Below, piece after piece: positions 32,967-42,277 of a stretch of 64,000 bases of DNA. The position numbers were made by a program, and so were the translations under genes. The stretch's first letter is position 1; each line of letters begins with the position of its first letter. Under the pieces are notes generated by a model. It saw nothing but the letters and a program-made list of their open reading frames with translations. It searched no databases and was not told the DNA's origin. Source of the stretch: Heliomarina sp018223035 (lineage in GTDB: Bacteria > Pseudomonadota > Alphaproteobacteria > Rhodobacterales > Rhodobacteraceae); NCBI GenBank assembly GCA_018223035.1, contig JAAEZD010000016.1, positions 1 through 64,000 of the forward strand, written 5' to 3'.

Positions 32967-34279
32967 AACGTCTTTTTGTCTCGCTGATCCTGCTGATCGT
33001 CGCCGTCCCCGCATGGGCCGAGATCGACATCCAGAAAGTCACCTCGGAAAATGGCATCACCGCCTGGCTGGTCGAGGAACATTCCATTCCTTTCACCGCG
33101 CTTGAGCTGCGCTTTCGCGGCGGTACCTCGCTTGATGAACCCGGCAAGCGCGGTGCGACGAACCTGATGGCGGCGCTTCTCGAAGAGGGCGCGGGCGATC
33201 TGGATGCGCGTGAGTTTGCCCGCCGCAAGGAAGAGCTCGCTGCCTCTTTCGGCTATGGCGCAAGCGACGATTCCGTATCCGTCTCGGCCAAGTTCCTGAG
33301 CGAGAACCGCGACGAGGCGCTCGCCCTGCTGCGCACCACGCTGATGGAGCCGCGTTTCGACGAGGACGCGCTGGAACGGGTGCGGGCACAGGTCATTTCC
33401 GGGCTGATGTCGGATGCGAAAGATCCCGATACCATCGCCGGGAACGCCTTTTCCGAGATGGCGTTTGGCGATCACCCCTATGGCTCTTCCGGTGACGGCA
33501 CTATCGAAACGGTCACGACGCTGACCCGCGAGGATATCCAGACCGCGTTTGACAATGTCTTTGCGCTGGACCGGATCTATGTCTCGGCGGTCGGGGATAT
33601 CACCCCCGAGGAACTGTCGGCGCTTCTGGACGAGCTTGTTGGCGATCTGCCGGAAACCGGTGCGCCGATGCCGGGCCCTGCGGATGTCGCCATAGAGGGC
33701 GGGAATACGGTGATCGATTTCGATACGCCGCAGTCGGTGGCTGTCTTTGGCCAGAACGGCATGGCGCGCGAGGATGACGATTTCTTTGCCGCCTATGTGA
33801 TGAACCAGATCCTTGGCGCAGGCGGTTTCGAATCCCGGCTGATGACAGAGGTGCGCGAAAAGCGCGGGCTGACCTATGGCGTCTATTCCTACCTTTCGCC
33901 CAAGACATGGGGACCGATCTATGTGGGCCGCGTGTCGTCGTCGAATGACCGCATCGCCGAGGCGGTGCAGGTGATCCGCGACGAATGGGCCAAGCTGAAG
34001 GAAAAAGGCGTGACCCAGAAGGAACTGGACGACGCCAAGACCTATCTGACCGGCGCTTACCCGCTGCAATTCGACGGCAACGGACAGATCGCCAGCATCC
34101 TCGTGAGCATGCAGGTGAACGGCTTGCCCATCGACTATGTCACGACCCGGAATGCCAAGATGGAAGCGGTGACGCTTGACGACGTGAACCGCGTGGCGCG
34201 CGATTTCCTCGACCCCGAGAACCTGCATGTGGTGGTTGTCGGCAAGCCCGAGGGTATGGAAGCGACCGCCGGCAACTGA
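32963..34279 (+). CDS. M16 family peptidase-like protein, non-catalytic partner
   Basis: 438 residues with signal peptide (MKRLFVSLILLIVAVPAWA). It has the M16 fold and the C-terminal substrate-binding RG/Y-type region (EVREKRGLTYGVYSYLSP), but where the zinc motif HxxEH should be it reads NLMAALLEEG, so no metal site is possible. M16B enzymes in bacteria often pair an active HxxEH subunit with an inactive one carrying the R/Y motif, as here. Translation is coupled to the upstream catalytic gene by the ATGA overlap. A GC hairpin follows the stop. Confidence 0.92.
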   Translation: MKRLFVSLILLIVAVPAWAEIDIQKVTSENGITAWLVEEHSIPFTALELRFRGGTSLDEPGKRGATNLMAALLEEGAGDLDAREFARRKEELAASFGYGASDDSVSVSAKFLSENRDEALALLRTTLMEPRFDEDALERVRAQVISGLMSDAKDPDTIAGNAFSEMAFGDHPYGSSGDGTIETVTTLTREDIQTAFDNVFALDRIYVSAVGDITPEELSALLDELVGDLPETGAPMPGPADVAIEGGNTVIDFDTPQSVAVFGQNGMAREDDDFFAAYVMNQILGAGGFESRLMTEVREKRGLTYGVYSYLSPKTWGPIYVGRVSSSNDRIAEAVQVIRDEWAKLKEKGVTQKELDDAKTYLTGAYPLQFDGNGQIASILVSMQVNGLPIDYVTTRNAKMEAVTLDDVNRVARDFLDPENLHVVVVGKPEGMEATAGN

Positions 34280-34282
34280 CAT

Positions 34283-34309
34283 CGGCGGGGGCCGAAATGG
34301 CCCCCGACC
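34283..34309. terminator. Hairpin between convergent M16 and ALDH16 genes
   Basis: GGGGGCC (34287-34293) pairs with GGCCCCC (34299-34305) around GAAAT, with further TCGG/CCGA-type pairing outside. It lies between two convergent stop codons only 30 bp apart and probably stops both transcripts, although T tails are weak. Confidence 0.65.
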
Positions 34310-36643
34310 TTATTCGCCGTAGGGCACCCAGATATTCTGGACCTCGGTGGATTGCGCCAGCCATTCGGCGCTGTCGTTCGCGTACCAGTCACGCGCTTTG
34401 CCGTCATTCACCCACGTACGCTTGAGATTGCCGGCGCTCGCCTTTTCGATCTCGCCTGAGAGGTCTGACGAGGAGAAACTCCAGACCGCGTCAAGGTTCA
34501 GGTGCGCCGCCATCGGGGTCGCCAGTTCCTCATGCGCGCCGGTTAGGATATTCACCACGCCGCCCGGCACGTCCGATGTATCGAGGATCTGGTAGAAATC
34601 GGTCGCGGCCAGCGGATAGGGCTCGCTCGCAGCCAGCACCACGCGGTTGCCCATCGCAATCGCTGGGGCCATCACCGAAACAAGGCCCAGCAAGGGGGCC
34701 TCATCCGCACAAAGCGCGCCGATCAGGCCCACCGGTTGCTTCATCGCCAGCGCCACGCCCCGGATCGGTACCCCGTGCACCTGACCGTCATACTTGTCGG
34801 CCCATGCCGCATAGGTGAACAGCCGCTCGATCGAGGCCTCGACTTCCTTCTCGCCGCGGCGGCCCGGCATCATCGCATCAATGCGGGCAGCGAATTCCGC
34901 TGCACGGGCCGACAGGTTCTCGGCGATGTAATAGAGGATCTGCGCCCGCAGATGGCCCGTGGTTTTCGCCCACCCGGCAGCACCGGCGGCGGCCTCGACC
35001 GCGTTGCGCACGTCCTTGCGGCTGCCCTGACCCACATGTCCGAGCAGCTTGCCCGACCGGTTGCGTACCGCCCGGGAATAGCCGGAATCGGGCCGCGCCT
35101 GCTTTCCGCCGATATACATCTTGGCGGTGCGGTCCAGTTCCTCGCCCGGCCCGCCTTCGCCCTCGAATGGCGTCACAAGTTTCAGCGCCGAAACCTTGCT
35201 TATGGACTTCGTATAGGCCGCAAGCCCCTCCCAGCCCCCTTCGCGACCAAAGCCGCTTTCGCGCACGCCGCCGAAACCGGCGGCGGCGTCGAACAGGTTG
35301 GTGGCATTGACCCAGACCACCCCGGCGGCCAGTTTCGGCGCGATGTCCAGCGCAAGGTTCAGGTTCTCGCTCCAGAGTGTCGCGGCCAGACCATAGCGCG
35401 TATTATTAGCCAGTTGCACGGCCTCCTCCGGCGTCCGAAAGGTGCAAGAGGCCAGAACAGGGCCGAAAATCTCTTCCTGCATCAGCGGGTCCGACGGGGC
35501 CAGCCCGGTGATAAGCGTTGGCGGGTAATAGCACCCGTTCTCAGGCACGTCGCCGGCCTGAAACACCTCGCCCGCCGTATTCGCGGCCACCATGTCGCGC
35601 ACCCGGTGCAGCTGCACCGGATCGACCAGCGCACCCACATCGATGGACTTGTCCAGCGGATCGCCGATGCGCAGCTTTTCCATCCGCGCGCGCAGCTTGG
35701 CATGGAAAGCAACGGCCACGCTCTCCTGCACCAGCAGCCGCGACCCCGCACAACAGACCTGCCCCTGATTGAACCAGATCGCATCGACCAGCCCTTCGAC
35801 TGCGCTGTCGAGATCGGCGTCGTCGAACACGATATAGGGGCTCTTGCCGCCCAGCTCGAGCGTCAGCGCCTTGCCCGACCCGGCAGTGACCTCGCGAATA
35901 CGCCGCCCCACGGCGGTCGAACCGGTAAAGGCGATCTTGTCCACGTCCGAGCGCACGATCATCTCGCCGACACCGCCATCGCCGGTCACGATATTCACGA
36001 CCCCCTTCGGCAGCCCGGCCTGACGGCAGATATCGGCAAACAACAGCGCGGTGAGCGAGGTATATTCCGCCGGTTTCAATACCACCGTGTTGCCCATCGC
36101 CAGCGCGGGCGCGACCTTCCAGGCCAGCATCAAAAGCGGGAAATTCCACGGCACGATCTGCCCGCAGACCCCAAGGGCGGCGCGACCGGGCAGCGCCTCT
36201 TCCATCAGCTGCGCCATGCCCGCGTGGTAATAGAAATGCCGCTGCACCAGCGGCAGGTCGATATCGCGCGATTCACGGATCGGCTTGCCGTTGTCCAGCG
36301 TCTCCAGAACCGCGAACAGCCGCGCATGTTTTTGCAACAGCCGCGCCAGTGCATAGAGGTAACGCGCACGCCCCGGACCGCCTATCTTCTCCCAGCCCGG
36401 CTGCGCCTTGCGCGCCGCTGCTACTGCCGAATCGACGTCGCCTTGCGTGGCCTGGCTGATCGTGGCCAGAACTTCGCCATTGGCCGGGTTGCGGCTTTCG
36501 AACCCGGCTCCGGGGGCGGTGAATGCGCCATCGATGAAATGGCCGAACCGGTCGCCCTGATCCACCAGCCAGGCCAATGCCTCGGCGGCGCTTTCCGGCG
36601 CGGGGCCATACTCCATACGCTCGAATCTTTCTTTAACGCTCAT
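34310..36643 (-). CDS. Two-domain aldehyde dehydrogenase, ALDH16-type, catalytically intact
   Basis: 777 residues: a complete ALDH domain (about 1-490) followed by a second, shorter ALDH-like domain (about 510-777). The first has PWNFPLLMLAWKVAPALAMGN, FTGSTAVG, the general-base Glu in LELGGKSP (~262) and the nucleophile in NQGQVCCAG (~296). The second keeps the fold (GLIGALCADEAPLL, GGVVNILTGAHEEL) but lacks a Cys/Glu pair. This is the ALDH16 architecture, known from structural work on a Roseobacter-group enzyme; vertebrate ALDH16A1 lacks the Cys. ATG 36643 follows GAGAAGAAG. It lies 48 bp after deoC, so acetaldehyde is a plausible substrate. Confidence 0.93.
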   Translation of the reverse strand: MSVKERFERMEYGPAPESAAEALAWLVDQGDRFGHFIDGAFTAPGAGFESRNPANGEVLATISQATQGDVDSAVAAARKAQPGWEKIGGPGRARYLYALARLLQKHARLFAVLETLDNGKPIRESRDIDLPLVQRHFYYHAGMAQLMEEALPGRAALGVCGQIVPWNFPLLMLAWKVAPALAMGNTVVLKPAEYTSLTALLFADICRQAGLPKGVVNIVTGDGGVGEMIVRSDVDKIAFTGSTAVGRRIREVTAGSGKALTLELGGKSPYIVFDDADLDSAVEGLVDAIWFNQGQVCCAGSRLLVQESVAVAFHAKLRARMEKLRIGDPLDKSIDVGALVDPVQLHRVRDMVAANTAGEVFQAGDVPENGCYYPPTLITGLAPSDPLMQEEIFGPVLASCTFRTPEEAVQLANNTRYGLAATLWSENLNLALDIAPKLAAGVVWVNATNLFDAAAGFGGVRESGFGREGGWEGLAAYTKSISKVSALKLVTPFEGEGGPGEELDRTAKMYIGGKQARPDSGYSRAVRNRSGKLLGHVGQGSRKDVRNAVEAAAGAAGWAKTTGHLRAQILYYIAENLSARAAEFAARIDAMMPGRRGEKEVEASIERLFTYAAWADKYDGQVHGVPIRGVALAMKQPVGLIGALCADEAPLLGLVSVMAPAIAMGNRVVLAASEPYPLAATDFYQILDTSDVPGGVVNILTGAHEELATPMAAHLNLDAVWSFSSSDLSGEIEKASAGNLKRTWVNDGKARDWYANDSAEWLAQSTEVQNIWVPYGE

Positions 36644-36668
36644 GGCTTCTTCTCGTCCCAAATACGGA
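36644..36668 (-). repeat. Dispersed GTATTT...AAGAAG repeat supplying the ALDH16 ribosome-binding site
   Basis: Minus-strand sequence CCGTATTTGG then GACGAGAAGAAG directly before the ALDH16 ATG. It matches the copy at 57387-57425 at nearly every position of the core. The purine-rich right end is the Shine-Dalgarno of the gene. Confidence 0.6.
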
Positions 36669-36691
36669 AATTCCGACCTCTGCCGCAGGCG

Positions 36692-37681
36692 TCAGCCCAT
36701 CGCATGGCGATACCCGGCGGAATAGGCGCCGCTCACATGGTGCTCAAGCTGCCGTTCGATATCGCCCAAAAGCGAGGAGGCGCCAAAGCGGAACAGCTGC
36801 GGATCCAGCCAGTCATCGCCCAACTCTTCCTTGATCAGCGACAGGTAGACCAGCGCATCCTTTGCCTTGGAGATCCCTCCCGCCGGTTTGTAGCCCACCT
36901 TGATGCCCGTGCGCTCCTGATAGTCGCGGATCGCGCGGATCATCACCAGCGACACCGGCAGGGTGGCGTTGACGCTTTCCTTGCCGGTCGAGGTTTTGAT
37001 GAAATCCGCCCCCGCCATCATGCAGACCAGCGAGGCGCGGGCGACATTGCGCAAGGAACCCAGCTCGCCCGTGGCAAGGATCGCCTTCACATGGGCCTCG
37101 CCGCAGGCCTCGCGAAAGGCGCGCATTTCGTCATAAAGCGCCTGCCAATCGCCCGACAGCACATGGCGGCGCGAAATCACGATGTCGATCTCGGCGGCAC
37201 CGGCTTCGACGCTTTCGCCAATTTCGGCAAGCCGCAGGTGAAAGGGCGACAGACCGGCCGGGAAACCGGTGCTGACAGCGGCGACCGGAATGCCGGTGCC
37301 GTGCAGCGCCTCGACCGCGGTTTCCACCATATCGTGATAGACACAGACCGCACCCACGGTGATCGGGTCCATGTCCATCGCCTCGAGCAGCGCGGGTGCG
37401 ACCGGCTGGCGCGCCTTGGCACACAGCCTGCGGACACGTTCGGCGGTGTCATCGCCCGCCAGCGTCGTCAGGTCGATGCAGGTGATCGCCTTGAGCAGCC
37501 ACGCGGCCTGATAGTCCTTCTTGACCGACCGCCGCCCCGGCAGCGTCGCGGCGCGTCGTTCGATGGCCGATGTATTGGCCTGCGCGGCCCGCACCCAGTC
37601 CATGTCGAGTGCCATGCCGGGATTGCGTTTTTCGGCGAGTTGCGGCAGATGCGCGGTGCTCTGCATCTCTTTGGTTTGCAT
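36692..37681 (-). CDS. deoC: Deoxyribose-phosphate aldolase
   Basis: 329 residues, the longer DERA class found in eukaryotes and many alphaproteobacteria. Key blocks: AITCIDLTTLAGDD, AVCVYHDMVETAV, the catalytic regions FIKTSTGKESVNATLP and IKVGYKPAGGIS (Schiff-base Lys), and AEIDIVISRRHVLSG. DeoC splits 2-deoxyribose-5-phosphate into acetaldehyde and glyceraldehyde-3-phosphate. The start at 37681 (MQTKEMQSTAHL) excludes the much longer open frame that runs antisense through mutL. Downstream ALDH16 could remove the acetaldehyde. Confidence 0.95.
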   Translation of the reverse strand: MQTKEMQSTAHLPQLAEKRNPGMALDMDWVRAAQANTSAIERRAATLPGRRSVKKDYQAAWLLKAITCIDLTTLAGDDTAERVRRLCAKARQPVAPALLEAMDMDPITVGAVCVYHDMVETAVEALHGTGIPVAAVSTGFPAGLSPFHLRLAEIGESVEAGAAEIDIVISRRHVLSGDWQALYDEMRAFREACGEAHVKAILATGELGSLRNVARASLVCMMAGADFIKTSTGKESVNATLPVSLVMIRAIRDYQERTGIKVGYKPAGGISKAKDALVYLSLIKEELGDDWLDPQLFRFGASSLLGDIERQLEHHVSGAYSAGYRHAMG

Positions 37682-37811
37682 CGATGGCTCTCGGCTAATT
37701 GCTTGGCTGAGAGTCGCATGTGCCCGACCCCTTGGCAAGCAGTCGGAGAGGCGGGATTTTGCGCAGGAAGATTCTTTTAGAATCGCGGCATGCCATGCTA
37801 GGTGTGGTGGT

Positions 37812-39686
37812 ATGCAAAGCACGAACCCCAATATCAGCGAGATTCGCCCGGTCATCCGCCAGCTTGACGAGAGCGCGATCAACCGTATCGCCGCCGGAGA
37901 AGTCGTGGAGCGCCCCGCCTCTGCCGTCAAGGAACTGGTGGAAAACGCGGTCGACGCGGGGGCGCGGCGCATCACCGTCGATATCGCCGATGGCGGCAAG
38001 ACGCTGATCCGGGTGACGGATGACGGCTGCGGTATCGCGCCCGAGGATCTGCCGCTGGCGCTGGCGCGGCATGCGACCTCGAAAATCGACGGCTCGGACC
38101 TGTTGAACATCCACACCTTTGGCTTCCGGGGCGAGGCGCTGCCTTCGCTGGGGGCGGTTGGGCGGCTGTCGATAACCTCGCGCGCGGCGGGGCACGAGGC
38201 CGCGACGATCCGCGTATCCGGCAGCCGGATGGAACCGGTGAAACCCGCTGCGCTTCGCGCGGGCACCGTGGTCGAGCTGCGCGACCTTTTCTATGCCACG
38301 CCCGCCCGTCTGAAGTTCATGCGCACCGACCGCGCCGAGACGCAGGCGATCACCGATGTGATCAAGCGTCTGGCGATGGCCGAACCGGCGATCAGCATCC
38401 ACCTGAACGAGGTTTCGGATGGCAAGGAGGGGCGCAGCCTGTTTCGCTCGGACGCCGAGACGGGCGATCTGTTCGATGCGCTGCAGGGGCGGCTTGCCGG
38501 GGTTCTGGGCCGGGAATTCGCCGAGAACGCTCTGAAAATCGACGCGGAGCGCGAGGGGCTGCGGCTGTTCGGCTATGCCGCGCTGCCCACCTATTCGCGC
38601 GGCGCGGCGGTGGCGCAGTTCCTCTTCGTCAATGGCCGTCCGGTGCGGGACAAGATGCTCTACGGGGCGCTGCGGGCGGCCTATTTCGATTTCCTCAGCC
38701 GCGACCGTCACCCGGCGGCGGCGCTGTTCATCGATTGCGATCCGACGCTGGTCGACGTGAACGTGCACCCGGCGAAATCGGAGGTGCGATTCCGCGATCC
38801 CGGTCTGGCGCGGGGGCTGATCGTATCGGGTTTGCGCCATGCGCTGGCGAATGCCGGGCATCGGGCGTCCTCGACCGTCGCCTCGGCAACTTTGGGCGCA
38901 ATGCGGCCCGAACCGGCCCCTGCCAGCGGCGGCGCGCGGATCTACCAGATGGACCGGCCCTCTCTTGGGGCGCGCGGGGCGTCCTATGCGGCGCAGGCCC
39001 CGGCGCCTGCTCCGGCACCGGAACGGGGTTTCGCTGATCTGGGCGAAAGCTACAGCGCGCGGGTGGTCGAGCCTGAACCTGTGGAGACCGAAGAGCCGAT
39101 CGAGGCGCGTCCGCTGGGCGCGGCGCGTGGGCAGGTGCATGAAAATTACATCATCGCCCAGACCGAAAACGGCATGGTCATCGTCGATCAACACGCGGCG
39201 CATGAACGGCTGGTCTATGAAAAGCTGAAACGGCAGATGGCCGAGAACGGTGTCGCGGCGCAGGTGCTGCTGATCCCCGAGATCGTCGAAATGTCCGAAG
39301 GCGACTGCGCGCGGCTGATGGAAATTGCCGAAGACCTCACGCGCATGGGGCTCACCATCGAACCCTTTGGCGGCGGTGCGGTGGCGGTGCGTGAGACACC
39401 GGCGATCCTTGGCGAGGTCAATGCCGAGGCGATGTTGAAGGACATTCTGGATGAGCTGGACGATCTTGGCAGCTCACAGATGGTGCAGGCGAAAATCGAG
39501 GCGATCCTGAGCCGCGTGGCCTGCCATGGTTCGATCCGTTCGGGCCGCCGGATGCGCGCCGAAGAGATGAACGCGTTGCTGCGCGAGATGGAGGCGACGC
39601 CCCATTCCGGACAGTGCAACCATGGTCGGCCTACTTACGTCGAACTGAAGCTGGCGGATATCGAACGGCTGTTCGGGCGAACCTGA
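37812..39686 (+). CDS. mutL: DNA mismatch repair protein MutL with endonuclease motif
   Basis: 624 residues. The GHKL ATPase domain has ELVENAVDAGA, DDGCGIAPEDL, and GFRGEALPSLGAVGRL; the N-terminal core ends around VNVHPAKSEVRFRD. A Pro/Ala-rich linker leads to the C-terminal domain with DQHAAHERLVYE, which fits the DQHA(X)2E(X)4E metal motif of nicking MutL proteins, and QCNHGRPT. So strand incision is probably by MutL itself and a MutH is not expected. Start chosen at ATG 37812 (MQSTNPNISE). The stop overlaps the rmuC start by one base. Confidence 0.96.
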   Translation: MQSTNPNISEIRPVIRQLDESAINRIAAGEVVERPASAVKELVENAVDAGARRITVDIADGGKTLIRVTDDGCGIAPEDLPLALARHATSKIDGSDLLNIHTFGFRGEALPSLGAVGRLSITSRAAGHEAATIRVSGSRMEPVKPAALRAGTVVELRDLFYATPARLKFMRTDRAETQAITDVIKRLAMAEPAISIHLNEVSDGKEGRSLFRSDAETGDLFDALQGRLAGVLGREFAENALKIDAEREGLRLFGYAALPTYSRGAAVAQFLFVNGRPVRDKMLYGALRAAYFDFLSRDRHPAAALFIDCDPTLVDVNVHPAKSEVRFRDPGLARGLIVSGLRHALANAGHRASSTVASATLGAMRPEPAPASGGARIYQMDRPSLGARGASYAAQAPAPAPAPERGFADLGESYSARVVEPEPVETEEPIEARPLGAARGQVHENYIIAQTENGMVIVDQHAAHERLVYEKLKRQMAENGVAAQVLLIPEIVEMSEGDCARLMEIAEDLTRMGLTIEPFGGGAVAVRETPAILGEVNAEAMLKDILDELDDLGSSQMVQAKIEAILSRVACHGSIRSGRRMRAEEMNALLREMEATPHSGQCNHGRPTYVELKLADIERLFGRT

Positions 39687-40918
39687 TGGAGAGCCTCGAC
39701 GCGGTAATCGCCACGCTGAAACAACAGGAGCCTGCCGTGCTGGCCGCCGGGGGATTTGCGCTGCTGCTGCTGGTGCTTCTCATCTTTGCGATCCGCGCCT
39801 CGGGCCGGGCGGCGGCGGCTGTCGTGCCGCTGTCGCGGCAGATGACGGCGCTGGGGCAATCGGTGCAGCAGCTTGGGCAGGGGCAGGACCAACTGCGTGG
39901 CGGTTTGCAGATGGTGTCGGACACGCAGGCCAATGCGCAGACGCAGGTGATCCAGACGATGGAGGCCCGGCTGGCTTCGGTCCAGCAGCAGATGAACGAC
40001 CGGCTGGCCGAGAACGCAATGCGCTCGGCCCGGTCGCTGGCGGAAATGCAGGAGCGGATGCAGGAAAGCCTGCACGGCAATTCCAAGCGCACGGCGACCT
40101 CGCTGACGCAGTTGCAAGAGCGGCTTGCGACCATTGATAAGGCGCAGGACAATATCACCAAGCTGTCGGGCGATGTGCTGAGCCTTCAGGATATCCTGTC
40201 GAACAAGCAGACGCGCGGGGCCTTTGGCGAAATCCAGCTGAACGATATTGTCTCCAAGGCGCTGCCCGCTGACAGCTATCGCTTGCAGGCAACGCTGTCG
40301 AACGGGCGGCGGGCCGATTGTCTGATCCACCTGCCGAACCCGCCGGGACCGATCGTGATCGACAGCAAGTTCCCGCTGGAAGCTTATGAGGCACTGCGGC
40401 GGGCGGAGACCCCACAGCAGGTCAAGGAAGCGCAGCAATTGCTGCGGACCACCGTGCGCAACCACATCAAGGCGATATCCGAGCGATACATCCTTGAAGG
40501 TGAGACCGCTGACGGGGCGCTGATGTTCCTGCCGTCCGAGGCCGTCTACGCAGAGCTTCACGCGAATTTCGCGGAACTCGTACGGGAAGGTTTTGCCGCG
40601 CGGGTCTGGATCGTGTCACCGACCACCTGCATGGCAACGCTCAACACGATGCGGGCAATCCTAAAGGACGCGCGGATGCGCGAACAGGCGGGCGCGATCC
40701 GCCGGGAACTGGGCCTGCTGCACAAGGATGTGGACCGGCTGGGAGAACGGGTCGGCAACCTTGACCGGCATTTCGCACAGGCGGCCAAGGACGTGTCGGA
40801 AATCCGCATCAGCGCCGAAAAAGCCGGTCGCCGGGCGCAACGTCTGGATAATTTCGATTTCGAGGAGGTCGAGCAGGAGGCGGGCAATATCGTGCCGCTG
40901 GGCCAGCTCGACCGGTAG
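39686..40918 (+). CDS. rmuC: DNA recombination protein RmuC
   Basis: 410 residues. An N-terminal membrane helix (AVLAAGGFALLLLVLLIFAI) is followed by a long Gln-rich coiled coil (~45-180) and the RmuC nuclease-like domain with RGAFGEIQLNDIV, VIDSKFPLEAYEALRR and VWIVSPTTCMATLNTMRAILKD. RmuC limits rearrangements at short inverted repeats; its precise activity is not settled. The ATG at 39686 shares a base with the mutL stop, so the two repair genes are coupled. Its 3' end is 3 bp from the convergent chrR stop. Confidence 0.93.
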   Translation: MESLDAVIATLKQQEPAVLAAGGFALLLLVLLIFAIRASGRAAAAVVPLSRQMTALGQSVQQLGQGQDQLRGGLQMVSDTQANAQTQVIQTMEARLASVQQQMNDRLAENAMRSARSLAEMQERMQESLHGNSKRTATSLTQLQERLATIDKAQDNITKLSGDVLSLQDILSNKQTRGAFGEIQLNDIVSKALPADSYRLQATLSNGRRADCLIHLPNPPGPIVIDSKFPLEAYEALRRAETPQQVKEAQQLLRTTVRNHIKAISERYILEGETADGALMFLPSEAVYAELHANFAELVREGFAARVWIVSPTTCMATLNTMRAILKDARMREQAGAIRRELGLLHKDVDRLGERVGNLDRHFAQAAKDVSEIRISAEKAGRRAQRLDNFDFEEVEQEAGNIVPLGQLDR

Positions 40919-40921
40919 GGT

Positions 40922-41587
40922 TTAGATCCGCAGGAACGGCTGAAGCATCCGGGGGATGATGCCCTTGAATTTCAGCGGCGCATCCGTGACGGCAAGGCAG
41001 ATGCAATCCTCGGAAATATCTGCGACCGGCGTATGGGTCACATCCTGATCGGCGGTTTCCACGTCGCCGGGACCGAAACTGTCATATTCGTCGGAAAAGG
41101 CGCCCTTGAGCACCATGGTCAGTTCGGTCCCGTTGTGGCTGTGATCCGGTACGGCAGCGCCTGCGGGAATATAGAGCAGCCGCGCAGTGGCGCCTCTGGC
41201 GGTGGGCAGGATCGCCTGCTTGACGCCCATGCCGACCGGGCGCCATTTCACTGCGGCCAGATCGCCGCCGACGTAATCCTGCAGCGGCGCGGGAAGAACG
41301 TCATCTTTGCGGCGGGCGGCACGGGTTTCCTGCGCCGGGGCAAGGTCGATGGTGGCGAAAATCGCATCGATCGCGTCGGGGGACATGGCGACCTGCGGCA
41401 CATCCGGCAGGCCGCTGCCTTCGAGGATGGCACCGCCGACCGCGTCGAAAGATTCAAGCTGCGCCCGGCAGGTGTCGCAGAGCGAGACATGGGTGGCGAC
41501 CATCAGAGAAAACGCCTCGTTCAGAAGGCCGGCGGAATAGGCGATCAGGAGGTCGTCGCTCAGGTGATGTTTTATCTTGTCTGTCAT
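40922..41587 (-). CDS. chrR: Zinc-binding cupin anti-sigma factor ChrR
   Basis: 221 residues. The N-terminal zinc anti-sigma domain has His8, His33, Cys37 and Cys40 (HVSLCDTC), the ZAS ligand set of ChrR. The C-terminal cupin has HSHNGTELTMVLKG and DVTHTP, giving the HxHxxxE...H metal site needed for singlet-oxygen response. ChrR holds RpoE inactive until singlet oxygen or certain peroxides trigger its loss. The ATG at 41587 (MTDKIKHHLSDD) fits known ChrR N-termini; a GTG at 41599 overlapping the rpoE stop is an alternative. Co-transcribed with rpoE. Confidence 0.95.
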   Translation of the reverse strand: MTDKIKHHLSDDLLIAYSAGLLNEAFSLMVATHVSLCDTCRAQLESFDAVGGAILEGSGLPDVPQVAMSPDAIDAIFATIDLAPAQETRAARRKDDVLPAPLQDYVGGDLAAVKWRPVGMGVKQAILPTARGATARLLYIPAGAAVPDHSHNGTELTMVLKGAFSDEYDSFGPGDVETADQDVTHTPVADISEDCICLAVTDAPLKFKGIIPRMLQPFLRI

Positions 41588-41595
41588 GGTTTCAA

Positions 41596-42216
41596 TCACT
41601 TCATGGCGTGGCGCAAGCGATCCAGCGCCAGACGAATACGGGATTTGATCGTGCCAAGCGGCAGGCCGGTTTCGGCGGCAATCTCGCTATGCGAGAGATC
41701 GCCGAAAAAAGCGCGTTCGATCAGTTCTTTCTGTGCGTCAGGCAGATCGGTGATCGCCTGCCGCAGCTTTTCACTTTCCTCCTGAAGGGACAGGATGTCT
41801 TCCTGCGCGGGTTCGGCCTCGGGGCCCCACGTGAGGTCCTCGGGTTCCGGACGGCGTTGGCGGCGCAGCATGTCTATCCGGCGGTTCCGTGCGATGGTAA
41901 AGATCCAAGTCGCGACGGACGCGCGGGTGGGGTCGAACATATGCGCCTTGCGCCAGAGCGTCGTCATCACATCCTGCGCGCATTCTTCTGCCAGCGTGGC
42001 ATCGGCACCGGATTTCATGAGAAACGCTTTGACCCTGGGCGCAAAGTGCTGAAACACGCGGGCGAAAGCCGCCCGGTCCTGATGGTCGCGGATGCGGGCG
42101 ATCAGCATGACCCAGTCCGGCGCTTCGGGGTCGGTCTTTGGCGCAGAACTGGCGTTCTTCCTCTTCAATGCACGGTTTCCCACAGACAACGGATGCACCA
42201 CGCGGAAGGCCGGCAT
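41596..42216 (-). CDS. rpoE: ECF sigma factor RpoE (group ECF11), singlet-oxygen response
   Basis: About 206 residues from ATG 42216. Sigma region 2 reads FQHFAPRVKAFLMKSGADATLAEECAQDVM...ATWIFTIARNRRIDMLRR; region 4 reads LPDAQKELIERAFFGDLSHSEIAAETGLPLGTIKSRIRLALDRLRHAMK. The frame is open to ATG 42273, but a strong RpoE-type promoter (42278-42307) would start transcription at about 42271, so that ATG is unlikely to be used. Start could also be further in (TTG 42168, giving ~190 residues, closer to known RpoE lengths). In Rhodobacter sphaeroides RpoE directs the response to singlet oxygen and is regulated by ChrR. Confidence 0.93.
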   Translation of the reverse strand: MPAFRVVHPLSVGNRALKRKNASSAPKTDPEAPDWVMLIARIRDHQDRAAFARVFQHFAPRVKAFLMKSGADATLAEECAQDVMTTLWRKAHMFDPTRASVATWIFTIARNRRIDMLRRQRRPEPEDLTWGPEAEPAQEDILSLQEESEKLRQAITDLPDAQKELIERAFFGDLSHSEIAAETGLPLGTIKSRIRLALDRLRHAMK

Positions 42217-42277
42217 CGGGACCGGCACGCGCAGCGCGCTGCTTTCAGAATTATGTTCTCGTACATTCAGCATAGTC

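Noticed and set aside
34736..37780. Open plus-strand frame of 1014 codons across ALDH16 and deoC
   Set aside because: It lies antisense to two well-supported enzymes and its translation (rich in R, G, H) has no family features.
37682..39203. Minus-strand frames inside mutL, including an extension of deoC
   Set aside because: deoC has a natural start at 37681 and mutL motifs on the plus strand are unambiguous.
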